In this document: positions 10,501 through 21,702 of the stretch, in pieces
How the letters are laid out: the number at the start of each line of letters is the position of its first letter
Numbering within the stretch: the first letter of the stretch is position 1
Source of the DNA: Nymphaea colorata
Taxonomy: Eukaryota > Streptophyta > Magnoliopsida > Nymphaeales > Nymphaeaceae
Direction of reading: 5' to 3'
Length of the DNA: 49,308 nt
Assembly (NCBI RefSeq): GCF_008831285.2
Contig: NW_022204594.1
Location: 1-49,308, forward strand
Translations under genes and position numbers: made by a program
The notes under the pieces: generated by a model
Databases searched by the model: none
What the model saw: only the letters and a program-made list of their open reading frames with translations
Told to the model about the DNA's origin: nothing

Positions 10501-11347
10501 TCCGTAGCTAGATTCTCCCGGGTTCTATACCGAACCCAGCCCTTCCGAAGGTCATCCCCACACACAGCGGGACCCTTCCAGCTTCAGCCTTTCGCTTGCT
10601 GCCGCGCTCCCTTCACGGCCAGGCGGGCCTCTTCCAGCAGTAGCTCGTGACTCGCGGCTGCCTCTTGCTCACGGCCAGGAGGGCCGTAGTCCAGCAACAC
10701 GCCCGACGTCCTTAGCCGGCCATTTGAAGACTTCCGGTGTAACTTCCACCTCGTCGCGGGATCCAGTCCGCTACCTTCCTCATCCGGAATCCTCCTCGTT
10801 TGTTGCTGCATTGCCCGAGGTCATGGATTCACCTCGTGGCCACCTTGCTGACAGCCAAGACTAGCTTGGCCGGTAACGCCCTCTCAATCCCTTGTAGTTT
10901 CGCGGGTCGGGTGCACTTGCTTTCGTATTTGCTTGAGCCCGGCTTCGTCCTTGGTTGATTCCAGCGGTACCTCGACGGCCCTTGGCCTAGACACGATCGC
11001 TAATCAACGAGCCTACCTAGGGTATTGGGTGTGGTTTGTTACGAGTAGTTGTGGTTTGTGTGGTTTGATGGTTTGAATTGAGTGAGTTGCGAGAGTACTA
11101 TTGTATCGCGCACGCTTGTACGGCCTCACATCCCTCGTAGTTTTCTGTAGTAGGTTTTGACTTAGTTAGGTTTTTTGGGATTACCCCTTCCGTGTATTCA
11201 CGTCTTATTGGGTTTGCGCCGGGGTCCTGTCCGGCCGGGTAGTTCCTTGTATTATTTGTTTAGGTTTTTGGTCTAGATCCCTCGAGGCGATCTTGGCAGT
11301 AGGACCTCGACTCCTTGGGTCGGACCGTTGGGGTCGGGATGCTAACA

Positions 11348-11705
11348 ATTGGTATCAGAGCCAGGTTGAGGTTTCCATCTGGAAAAATACACCCTATATA
11401 TCATCCCCCCCTGTACCCGGATTTTTCAGAAATTGAAAATACTAGGTTATAAACATTTCTTGCTAGACGTGAGTCCAGCAAGGTATCTAGGCCAGCTTCA
11501 GAGGAATACTTACAGCTTGGAGTTCTTGCAGAGGGCGGAGCGGGCGGAGCAACAACGGCCAAGCGTGAGTGAAATTAGATTAAACCTCAAGGTGGCTTTG
11601 ATCCGTTTTTTAGGACTCTCCCGTACTTGAATGGTCTAACCTATAGTCGAGTCCTAACCCAAGTTCACACGAGGTAGTCTAGGTCGAACCTAGGCAAAAG
11701 GGGGT
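11348..11705 (+). mobile_element. Internal region 2, deleted to about 360 bp
   Basis: The PBS (11350-11362) is followed by about 95 bp of an alternative leader that matches the reverse complement of 40781-40869. At about 11460 it jumps to the last part of the common ORF (TAGACGTGAGTCC...) and continues to the PPT. All of the leader hairpins and most of the ORF are missing. The 5' piece belongs to a leader variant without the 155-bp PBS insertion. Confidence 0.8.
11465..11640 (+). pseudogene. C-terminal remnant of the retroelement ORF
   Basis: About 55 codons corresponding to the end of the ORF (GRESSKVSRPASEEYLQLGV region). The ancestral frame meets an early stop (GAAATTAGATTAA near 11571), the same Trp-to-stop change as in the copy ending at 26819. 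It has no start of its own. Confidence 0.7.
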
Positions 11706-14700
11706 TGAGCCGGTCCAAGCTCAACCATGCGCCCAAGCAAGTGGATCCAAATGATCCACAGACCATTTTATTTGGACGAATAGCGTCCATTAGGATTGAT
11801 TTTTTGGAGCTCGTTTTTGGATCCCATGGAGTTCCGTTTTTGGACCCCATTGAGTTCCGTTTTTGGATTTCATTTGAGTTCCGTTTTTGGATCCATTTGA
11901 GTGCGTTTTTTATTTGTTTCTTTAGTGAACCGGTTCGGAATGTGAACCGAGTTGATTAGGAAGTTATTTAAGTCTTTGATTTCATGTAATCAGTATGCTT
12001 TTGAATAATGAAAATGAATTGAGGAATTGTGTTGGGCGGAATGCCCTTTCTCTCTCTCGTACTCCCCTTGGCTCACCCCTCTCCCGCGGTGGTCTCCCTT
12101 CTCTCCTTGGCGTCCCTCCTCACCCATGGCACAACGTCTTCTTCCACCACTCGTCCTCAAGGATCTCCATGCCCTAGCGTCATCCTCCATGGCATCCTCT
12201 TCATTCCAGCCCCTTAGGTGAAGGACGGCATCCCTTTACCCTCTTGTCAACAGAAGGTCTCCCTCTTCCACTCGACCTTGTTTTCTGGTTTCTTCCTCTC
12301 CCCCTCAACCTAAGGATCACGGCCTAGGGATAGCAGCAAGCTCCGGCGCGCGGCGTCTCCAACGGACCATGAAGAATACCCCACGAGCATTTTGTTGAAG
12401 CACGGTGCCTTCCTTCTCAAACACAAAGAAGGTTGTGAGGCTGTCTTCATCCCGGGAAGGCTGCAGCAACTTGGGCGACCTGGTAGCAGCAGCAAAAGAC
12501 ATCAAAGTAGCGCAAGAGAAAAAGGTTAGTACGAAGAGAAAACAAGAAAAGTTGGTGAGCAACACGTTGCTCGGTTTTGATCTTGAGTTCGGCTAGAAGG
12601 TGGATTTCAATCCCTCGGTGTACACCCGTGAGATTGAGCTCTCATCCCGCGGCTGAAAGCAGAATTAAACCCTTGCTTACGCATCCCAAGAACTCCTTGG
12701 CATTCTTGAAGTTCTTCCCCTCATGCTACGCACGAAGGCTCCCCACGAGCGTCCTCAAAAAAGGGCCTCTTTGGTTGCCTCCGTTTTTGAGCAAAACGGA
12801 TGCACAAATCCAGCAAGCAAAAAGGGCTTGCAAGGTGCATCAAACGGCGTCAAAATAAAGAAAAGAATACAAAGAAGAAGACGCCCCATCAAGAGGAATC
12901 AAATAGTGAAAAACGAGCTTCATCCGGTTGATTAATCGCGTATTCTAGCCTCAGCCTGAATTCTGCAACTCCGGTGGAATTTCTGTTGATTCCGGCCAGA
13001 CTTTGGCCTATTTCTGGCGTGGACTAATCTGCCCCTGAGCGTGGACAAGTTCAATTTCAGCTTAAGGGTATTCTGGTCCATTCATTGGAGGAGCGCACTA
13101 GGGCAAAACACCCTAGCCGCCGGTGCTTCACGCGTTTCCTTGGCCGCCGGTCTTCATTTGGTAAGTCCTATTCCTTCTCTTTTGTGTTTAATCTCAGCCC
13201 TTGCCTATACCACATGTCAGCCATCCCCTTAGCCTCCCAGATTTACCTAGACACCTGTCCCACTTGGCTGATCTCGTCCCAGCCGAGAATCAATCCATAG
13301 CCCATCGTAATCCACCAAATCCGGAAGATTCCCCCTTGCCGCAATCCCCTTTCCAACTTCGTTGCCTTGTTTTTAGTCAACCGAGTCCAGCCTTTAATCT
13401 TCACCCTTGGTGTTGCCACGTGTCCTAATCCTAGCTTACCCATCCTGCCACCTCACCAGCTGGCCCCTCCCTCCTTGTCGAGCAGCCTGCCCCACACGTC
13501 TTTTCCTTTTCCCTCGTACAGCCACTCTACCGTTTTTGTTGACTCTCACACGTATTTCCATTTTGGAGAAGTCGTGAGAGGGTGCCACCTCCTACTCCCC
13601 AAATCATATCCCTAACATCACGCCAGCCCAGTCCCTCTCCATCTGCCACCTATACAGCCCACCCTTGCCCTTGGCCCACACGAGGTCTCCCTTCCCTCGT
13701 CAAGCCTTACCGCATCCCTTAGCATACTCACGCGGTTTCCCAACTTGGAAGGGAAGTCACACGAGAGTGCCACCTCCTCCTTGCCCCAGCTCATCTCCTC
13801 CATTTTTGGTATCTTACCTTAGCTCCTTGCCACCTCGTGCTTACCCCTCTTGACCCCACCTGAACCGAGCCAGCTTCTTCCTTCCACCTCGTTAACCAAT
13901 TCCTTGTAGGTCCCATGGTTTACACTTGTCAACGTTGGAGTCAACCTTGTTATCGCACTTTCCCTTTCTTTTCCTCCACCAGATTTAGTCCCTCTCGCAT
14001 GGATTTCTCCCCTTGCCACCTCATGCTCTTAACTTTAGTATTATCCAGCGTGACCCCTTAGCCCCCATCTTTCCCATTTTGCCTTGCTCGTCCCCTTTGA
14101 GTCCGTTGAGAAGAAGAGAAAGAGAACTCGAGCAATAACGTTGAAGACTTACTTTTTTTGGCAAAGGCCACGTGCCTCTCCCTACTCACGAATTTAGGGA
14201 GCAAGCCGAGCCAATTCCCTCCTTATTCATTAGGAAGGAGATTGGAATCATTTCCTAATTTGCTAGTCTCTCTCTAGCAACTCTCTTAGCTCTCAATTCA
14301 TTTTGGAATTGGGCGCCCCCTTCCCCTCCTCACTCTAAGGAAGGAAATCTCCACGCCAACCCGTGCCTTTGGCAATTGGCGTCCTTCTCATCTCCCTCTT
14401 TCTTAGTTAGGAAACCGCCACCGCCACCTCGTTTCACTCCCCTTAGGAACCCTTGACCAGCCAAGTCAACCCTCACCAGCTAGGAAAGTCTTAGCCGAGT
14501 CCACCATTCCGTCGCCTTAGGTTAGTCCCAACCGCGCCAAGCCTTACTTCGCTTTGAGTAAGCCTTCACGCGCCAACCTAGTCAACCCCCCTAAGTCGAC
14601 TTATCCCATTTTGGTAACCCGCGTCCTTGAGCCTCCTTTCCTCTTATTCTGGAAAGTAGCCCTAGGTCCTAAGGCAGCCAAGGTCAACGCTGCCTAAGTG

Positions 14701-15800
14701 ATTCGGACCCACCTCTTGCACGGCTACACCCAAGCCGCCACCTCTCTTCCGCACCTTCTTCATTCCTTAGCATCTTGACTTGATTCAAGTCAACCCAGCC
14801 GCATCTGAACCTAAGCCAGTCCTTAGCCCACCTTGTCCCAGCTGTCCCTAAGCCTTGACTTAGCTCACCTAAGCCACGACCTAGCCAGCCAACCATAGCC
14901 GGACCTCCCTCGTAGCTAGGTCTGCCCGAGCTTTAGACCGAGCTCTCCTCCTTCCCGTAGTTAGGATCTCCCGGGTTCTATACCGAACCCAGCCCTTCCG
15001 AAGGTCATCCCCACGGACAGCGGGACCCTTCCAGCTTCGGCACACCCCTTGCTGCCGCGCTCCCTTCACGGCCAGGCGGGCCTCTTCCAGCAGTAGCTTG
15101 TGACTTGCTGCTGTCCCTTGCTCACGGCCAGGAGGGCCGTATTCCAGCAACTCGTCTGGCGTCCCTTGCCGGCCATTTGAAGACTTCCGGTGTAGCGTCC
15201 ACTTCATCGCGAGATCCAGTTCGCTGCCGACCTCAACCGGAGTCCTCCTCGTTTGTTGCTGCATTGCCCGAGGTTGGGGATTCACCTCGTGGCCTTCTTG
15301 CTGAAAGCCAAGATTAGCTTGGCCGGTGACGCCCTCTCACTCCCTTGTAGTTTCGCGGGTCGGGTGCATTTGCTTTCGTATTTGCTTGAGCCCGGCTTCG
15401 GCCTTGGTTGGTTCCAGCGGTACCTCGACGGCCCTTGGCCTAGACACGACCGCTAATCGACGAGCCTACCTAGGGTATTGGGTGTGGTTTGTTACGCGTA
15501 GTTATGGTTTGTGTGGCTTGTATGGTTTGATCTTGAGTGAGTTGCGAGAGCATTTCTGTATCGCACACGGTTGTACGGCCTCACATCCCTAGTAGTTTTC
15601 TGTAGTAGGTTTGACTTTAGATAGGTTTTTGGGATTACCCTTCCGTGTATTCACATCTTATTGGGTTTGCGCCGGGGTCCTGTCCGGCCGGGTAGTTCCT
15701 TGTATTATTTGTTTAGGTTTTTGGTCTAGATTCCTCGAGGCGATCTTGGCAGTAGGACCTCGGCTCCTTGGGTCGGCTCGTTGGGGTCGGGATCCTAACA
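11706..15800 (+). mobile_element. LTR-C, complete, 4095 bp
   Basis: It runs from TGAGCCGG after the PPT to CCTAACA at 15800. Instead of a PBS it is followed by AT and then a minus-strand LTR, so its internal region is missing. Its 3' half is nearly the same as that of LTR-A and its first half resembles LTR-H. It has a donor at 13161, a tandem block at 11813-11910 and a diverged direct repeat CACGGCCAGGVGGGCC (15068 and 15122). Antisense ORFs such as 14881-15285 are judged non-genic. Confidence 0.92.
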
Positions 15801-15808
15801 ATTGTGGG
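15795..15808. other. Tail-to-tail LTR junction on CAATTG
   Basis: CTAACA of LTR-C, then AT, then TGTGGG of LTR-D, centred on the self-complementary hexamer CAATTG (15798-15803 region). The same hexamer is formed at every normal LTR/PBS boundary (CTAACAATTGG). A mirror-image junction lies at 48866-48879. Confidence 0.85.
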
Positions 15809-18800
15809 GATCCCGACCCCAACGGGCCGACCCAAGGAGTCGAGGTCCTACTGCCAAGATCGCCTCGAGGAATCTAGACCAAAATCATAAACAAATTATA
15901 CAAGGAACTACCTGGCCAGACAGGACCCCGGTGCAAACCCAATAGGACGTGGTGAACAAGTAGGGGTAATCCCAAAAACCTAACTAAGTCAAAACCTACT
16001 ACAGAAATCTACGAGGGATGTGAGGCCGTACAAGCGTGCGCGATACAAAAGTACTCTCGCAACTCACTCAATTCAAACCATCAAACCACACAAACCATGC
16101 TATACATAACAAACCACACCCAATACCCTAGGTAGGCTCGTCGATTAGCGGTCGTGTCTAGGCCAAGGGCCGTCGAGGTACCGCTGGAATCAACCAAGGC
16201 CAAAGCCGGGCTCAAGCAAATACGAAAGCAAATGCACCCGACCCACGAAACTACAAGGGAGTGAGAGGGCATTACCAGCCAAGCTATTCTTGGCTTTCAG
16301 CAAGAAGGCCACGAGGTGAATCCCCAACCTCGGGCAATGCAGCAACAGTGAGGGAGATCTTCGGATGAGGAAGAAGCGGATTGGATCCCGCGAAGAGGTG
16401 GAAGCTACACCGGCAGTCTTCAAATTGCCGGCTATGGACGCCGGACGTGTTGCTGGAATACGGCCCTCCTGGCCGTGAGCAAGAGACAGCAGCTAGTGGT
16501 TAGCTACTGCTGGGATAGGTCCTCCTGGCCGTGCTGGGATCGCTGCTCCAAGAGGGTATCAGAACTGGAAGTGCCTCGCCATGCATAGGGGAGGACCTTC
16601 GGAAGGACTGGGTTTGGTTTAGAACCCGAAAGAACCTAGCTACAGGAAAAGATAAGAGCTCGGTTTAGAGCTTGGGCAAACCTAGCTACGAGAGGGTCCG
16701 GTTAAGGTTGGCTGGCCAGGTCAAGGCTTAGGGTCAGCTGGGTCAAGGCGGACTAAGGACTGGCTTAGGTTCAAATGCGGCTGGGATTGACTTGAATTAA
16801 GTCAAGACGCTATGGCATAAGGAAGGTGTGGAAGAGAGGGGGCGGCTTGGGTCTAGCCGTGCAAGAGGTGGGTCCGAATCACTTAGGCAGCGTTGACCTT
16901 GGCTGCCTTAGGACCTAGGGCTACTTTCCAGAAATAGAGGAAAGGAGGGTCAAGGGCACGGGTGGCCAAAGTAGGAGAGGTCGACTTAGGGGGGTTGACC
17001 AAGGGATATTGCGACAAGGACTTACCTAAATTAGGACAAGGGAGGTTACAGTAAGTCTATCTGAGGGGTGTTGACTTAAGCTGGTCAATGGTTCCTACGG
17101 GTATCAAAGTGGGTGAGGCCAGGTGGAGGCCACCTAACTAAGAAAGAGGGAGGTGAGAAGGACGCCAATTGCCAAAGGCAAGGGTTGGCGGGGAGATTCC
17201 TTCCTACGGTAGAGGAGGAAAAGGGGCGCTCAATTCTAAACTGAAATGAGAGCTAAGAGAGTTGCTAGAGAGAGACTAGCAAATAAGGATTCGACTCCAA
17301 TTTCCTTCCTAAAGAATGAGGAGGGAATTGGCTCGGCTTTCTTCCAATTGTTAGGAAGGGGAGGCACGTGGCCAAAGACAAAAGGTAAGACTTCAACGTT
17401 AGGCGCGTGGGGACTCCTTCTTCTCTTCTTCACGAGGGACACAAGGGGTGACTCGACCAGAAAGGGATTAGGCAAGAGCTAAAGGGGTAAAGCTGGCTAA
17501 CACTCAAGGGAAGAGCATGAGGTGGCATGGGGAGAACTCCATGCGAGAGGGACTAAAGACGGTGGAGGAAAAGAAAGGGGGAAGTGCGATAACAAGGTTG
17601 GCTCCAACGTTGACAAGTGTAAACCGTGGGATCTACAGAGGAATGGTGTGCGACATAGAGGGGGAAAGCTGGCTCGGTTCAGGTGGGTAATAATTAGGGA
17701 AGGTGAGGTGGAGAGGAGCTAAGGTAAGATACCAAAAATGGAGGAGACGAGCTGGGGCAAGGAGGAGGTGGCGAATTCCTAGACCTCACTTCCAAAAGGA
17801 AAACGTGTGATGGCCTCTACGAAATCGGCAAGGGCTCTAAGGGCTGAGAAAGGTAAAACGTGTGGGGCCAAGGTCTCGAGAGTGAGTGGTGACCTGGTGA
17901 TGAGGCTTGGGGCTAACAAAAAGGAAGGGGCTCGGATAGGGAAGAGGAGGAGGTGGCGTTCTCACAACGCTCCACCAAAATAGAAATACGTGTGAGAGTC
18001 AACAAAAACGGTAGAGGGATTATGCGAGGGAAAAGGTGAAAACACCAGGGGTAGGCTGCTCGACAAGGATGGAGGGACTAGCTGGTGAGGTGGCAGTAGC
18101 TGCAGGCTGGGATGACGACACGTGGCGACACCAATGGCTAAGATGAGAGGAAGGACTCGGTTGACTACAAGATTGGCAACAAAATTGGTAAGGAGATTGC
18201 GAGGAGAGGGATTTACCGGATTTGGGGGAATTCGATGGAGTCTTGGATGATTCTCGGCTAGGACCGAATCAACCAAGTGGGACAGGTGGCTAGGTAAATC
18301 TGGGAGGCTAAGGGGATGGCTGACACGTGGCTCACTCAAGGGCTAGGATTAAACAAAAGAGAGAAAGAATAGGACTTACCAAATGAAGACCGGCGGCCAA
18401 GGAAGGTGCGAGCTAGCACCGGCGGCTAGGGTGATTTACCCTAGTGTGCTCCTCCAACAATGGACCAGAATACCCTCAGCTTGTTATTGAACAGTTCCAC
18501 GGTCAGGGGCATATTAGTCCACGCCAGAAAAGGGCCAAAGTCTGGCCGGAATCATAGAAAGTTCACCAGAAATTGCAGGGTTCAGGCCGGGCCTAAAACA
18601 CAACAACGAGTAGCCGGATGAAGCTCAAATTCAGCCGTTTGATTCCTTTTGATGGGGCGTCTTCTTTTTTGTATTTCTTTCTTTGTTTTGACCCCTTTTG
18701 ATGCACTTTGCAAGCCCTTTTTGCTTGCTGGATTTGTGCATCCGTTTTGCCCAAAAACGGAGGCAACCAAAGAGGCCATTTTTTGAGGACGCTCGTGGGG

Positions 18801-19570
18801 AACCTTCGTGCGTAGCGTGAGGGAAAGAACTCAAGAAAGCCAAGGAGTTCTTGAGATGCGTAAGCAAGGATTTAATTCTATTTTCAGCCGCGGGATGTGA
18901 GCTCAATCTCACGGGTTTACACCGAGTGATTGAAATCCATCTTCTAGCCGAACTCAAGATCAAAACCGAGCAACGTGTTGCTCACTAACTTTTCTTGTTT
19001 TCTCTTCGTACTAACCTTTTTCTCTTGCGCTACTTTGATGTCTTTTGCTGCTGCTACCAGGTCGCCCAAGTTGCTGCAGCCTTTCCAGGATGAAGACAGC
19101 CTCACAACCTTCTTTGTGCTTGAGAAGGAAGGCACCGTGCTTCAAGAAAATGCTCGTGGGGTATTCTTCGTGGTCCGTTGGAGACGCCACGTGCCGGAGC
19201 TTGCTGCTATCCTTAGGCCGTGATCCTTAGGTCGACGGGGAGAGGAAGAAACGAGAAAACAAGGTCGAGTGGAAGAGGGAGACCTTCGGTTGACAAGAGG
19301 GCTGAAGACGATGCAGATCTTCACCTTGGGGTTTGAAAGGTAGATGACGCCAAGAGAGATGACGTTAGGCTAGGGAGATACCTTGAGGACGAGTGGAGGA
19401 GAAGAGGCTGCGCCATGGATGAGGAGGGACGCCAAGGAGAGAAGGGAGACCACCGCGGGAGAGGGGTGAGCCAAGGGGAGTAAGAGAGAGAGAAAGGGCA
19501 TTCCGCCCAACACAATTCCTCAATTCATTTTCATTATTCAAAAGCATAACATTTACATGAATTCAATGAC
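15803..19570 (-). mobile_element. LTR-D, minus strand, truncated at its 5' end
   Basis: It reads as the reverse complement of an LTR whose 3' end is at 15803. The first 290 or so bases of the LTR, including the tandem repeats and possible TATA box, are missing because the sequence breaks at 19570. It is of the same subtype as LTR-L (45361-48871) and, with the tail of LTR-C, forms an inverted copy of 45361-49308. It retains the splice donor (18374-18379, minus). Confidence 0.88.
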
Positions 19571-20664
19571 TAGGGACTGGCTTGCACGGCTAGACCCAAG
19601 CCGCACCTTCCGCACGCACCTTCCTCTTCCTTAGAGTCTTGACTTAATTCAAGTCAATCTCATCCGCATTTGATCCTAAGCCAGTCCCTAGTCAACCTTG
19701 TCCTAGCTGACCTTAAGCCTTGACTTAGCCCACCTAAACCTCGACCTAGCCAGCCATCCATAGCCGGACCTCACTCGTAGCTAGGTCTGCCCGAGCTCTA
19801 GACCGAGCTCTCCTCCTACCCATAGCTAGGTTCTCCCGGGTTCTAGACCGAACCCTCCCTTGCCCGAAGGTTTTCCCCACGCACAACGGTTCCCTTCCAG
19901 CTTCGGCACCTCACTTGCTGCCGCGTTCCCCACACGGCCAGGAGGGCCTATCCCAGCAGTAGCTAGACACAAGCTGCTGCCTCTTGCTCACGGCCAGGAG
20001 GGCCGTTTTCCAGCAACACTACCGGCATCCTTAGCCGGCCATTTGAAGATTCCCGGTGTAGCTTCTACCTTGCTGCGCGGATCCAGCTGCAGCCCTCTTC
20101 CTCCGGAGTTCTTCCTCACGGTTGCTGCATTGCCCGAGGTTGGGGATTCACCTCGTGGCCTTCTTGCTGAAAGCCAAGAATAGATTGGCTGGTAACGCCC
20201 TCTCACTCCCTTGTAGTTTCGCGGGTCGGGTGCATTTGCTTTCGTATTTGCTTGAGCCCGGCTTTGGCCTTGGTTGATTCCAACGGTACCTCGACGGCCC
20301 TTGGCCTAGACACGACCGCTAATCGACGAGCCTACCTAGGGTATTGGGTGTGGTTTGTTACGTATAGCATGGTTTGTGTGGTTTGATGGTTTGAATTGAG
20401 TGAGTTGCGAGAGCACTTTTGTATCGCGCACGCTTGTACGGCCTCACATCCCTCGTAGATTTCCGTAGTAGGTTTTGACTTAGTTAGGTTTTTGGGATTA
20501 CCCCTACTTGTTCATCACGTCCTATTGGGTTTGCGCCGTGGTCCTGTCCGGCCGGGTAGTTCCTTGTATAATTTGTTTAGGATTTTGGTCTAGATTCCTC
20601 GAGGCGATCTTGGCAGTAGGACCTCGACTCCTTGGGTCGGCCCGTTGGGGTCGGGATCCTAACA
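19571..20664 (+). mobile_element. LTR-E, 3' fragment of an LTR
   Basis: After LTR-D a short patch (TAGGGACTGGCTT, which reads as minus-strand LTR) leads into plus-strand LTR sequence at CTTGCACGGCTAG (19581). The fragment ends with CCTAACA before a normal PBS. It resembles the 3' kilobase of LTR-I. LTR-G (23521) starts at the same LTR base. Confidence 0.82.
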
Positions 20665-21405
20665 ATTGGTATCAGAGCCGCCTTGGGGTTTAAAGTTGAA
20701 GAGACAGCGACAGATTTCAAAAGTTAGTACTTTCAACGGAGTAGACGTCGCGGTTTCCAGCTATTATTTGGACGGCTTCTTGTGGAGTAGTCGCCAACAA
20801 CCGACTGATACCAATCTAACAATTGGTGTCAGAGCTGTCTTGAGGTTTCCATCTGGACTCTACACACGCTTGGCATAGAAGATTCAGCATTCGAAGGCAG
20901 TAGAAGACAGAGTTTCCAGCTTTTTGATTTCAGCAGATTTCAGGATTTTGTTTTCAGACTTAGGCGAACTGCGGTTTTCTGGTCTGTAACAGTCAGCGTC
21001 AGTGTATCAGCGATTTCAGGGGGCAAACGAAGTCGGTTTTGCCTGAAATTTGGTGGACGGACTCGTAATCATATGTGCTACAAAAGTTGTTTAGGGCATC
21101 AGAAGAGATTCTGCCTTTAACCCGACGTTTTTGGCCCTGCAACGTGCTCAAAGCCTGAACGGACAGAACCTGTCCGCGGGAGCAGTTCGGCCAGAAGATT
21201 ACGTAGTTTCAGTGACTTCCCGAGGTCAAAACGAGTTCAAATTTTCAACATAGTCAGATAACTATCTCCTCTTAGTACTGACAAAATTTGAAGTCAAGAC
21301 TCCACCGTTTGATATTTCTGTGCGTAAGTTCTTAGGCTGCCTTAAAACAGTCTGGACTAAGGGTGTGCACATCGCACCACCCTAGGGTACTTGATCTTGA
21401 AGTTG

Positions 21406-21433
21406 CTGTCGAGGCATCAGGCAGATGCGACAG
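21406..21433 (+). ncRNA. Leader hairpin HP1 (copy E)
   Basis: Stems CTGTC/GACAG and GCATC/GATGC with the GAG bulge are all kept. The only change from copy 1 is in the loop (AGGCA). Confidence 0.6.
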
Positions 21434-21473
21434 TTAGGCCTCTCACTTTAGGCCCCGCTGAGAGCAAGAGATA

Positions 21474-21503
21474 GTCACCGAGGTGCCAGGTGGGCATGGT
21501 GAC
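21474..21503 (+). ncRNA. Leader hairpin HP2 (copy E)
   Basis: The outer stem GTCACC/GGTGAC is fully paired. The inner stem GTGCC/GGCAT keeps pairing through one G-U wobble. The loop is AGGTG. Confidence 0.6.
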
Positions 21504-21702
21504 AGGCGGAACCAGTTTCCTCCTCCCTTAGCGCACACAGGGCAGAAGTGTGGCTGATAGACAAAGGGCAGAAAAGTTGAGTACAGCAGGTTCTTCGCAG
21601 CAGTATAGGATTTTATTTAAGAGTGGCAGTGTGTTAGTGTTTTGGTTTCAGCAATAGCGTAGGATTTGATTTGGCAGTTTGCTTGATAGTGTAGAAGACG
21701 GA

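Larger units (their letters stand above)
7262..11347 (+). mobile_element. LTR-B, complete, 4086 bp
   Basis: It runs from TGAGCCGG after the PPT to GCTAACA before the PBS at 11350. The terminal GATGCTAACA and the tail text mark a subtype shared only with minus-strand LTR-K (40885-44960). Inside it has the tandem block 7369-7490, a possible core promoter near 7506-7550, inverted repeats GAGCAAC-AC-GTTGCTC near 8132 and CCGTTTT-TGAGC-AAAACGG near 8355, and a splice donor at 8734. The region 8800-10450 is pyrimidine rich with recurring GCCACCTC words. No protein gene is supported. Confidence 0.92.

Noticed and set aside
14881-15285. Antisense 134-aa ORF in LTR-C, with similar frames at 2728-3120 and 30204-30581
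   Set aside because: It lies antisense in recently related LTRs, so its persistence follows from copy similarity. It has no recognisable motif and is broken in LTR-D, LTR-G and LTR-L.
18975-19223. 82-aa ORF (antisense to the LTR), also at 12317-12565 and 27579-27827
   Set aside because: Present wherever the LTR is similar and disrupted in others (45524 region). There is no start context or domain; the sense strand of the same bases is the presumed leader exon.
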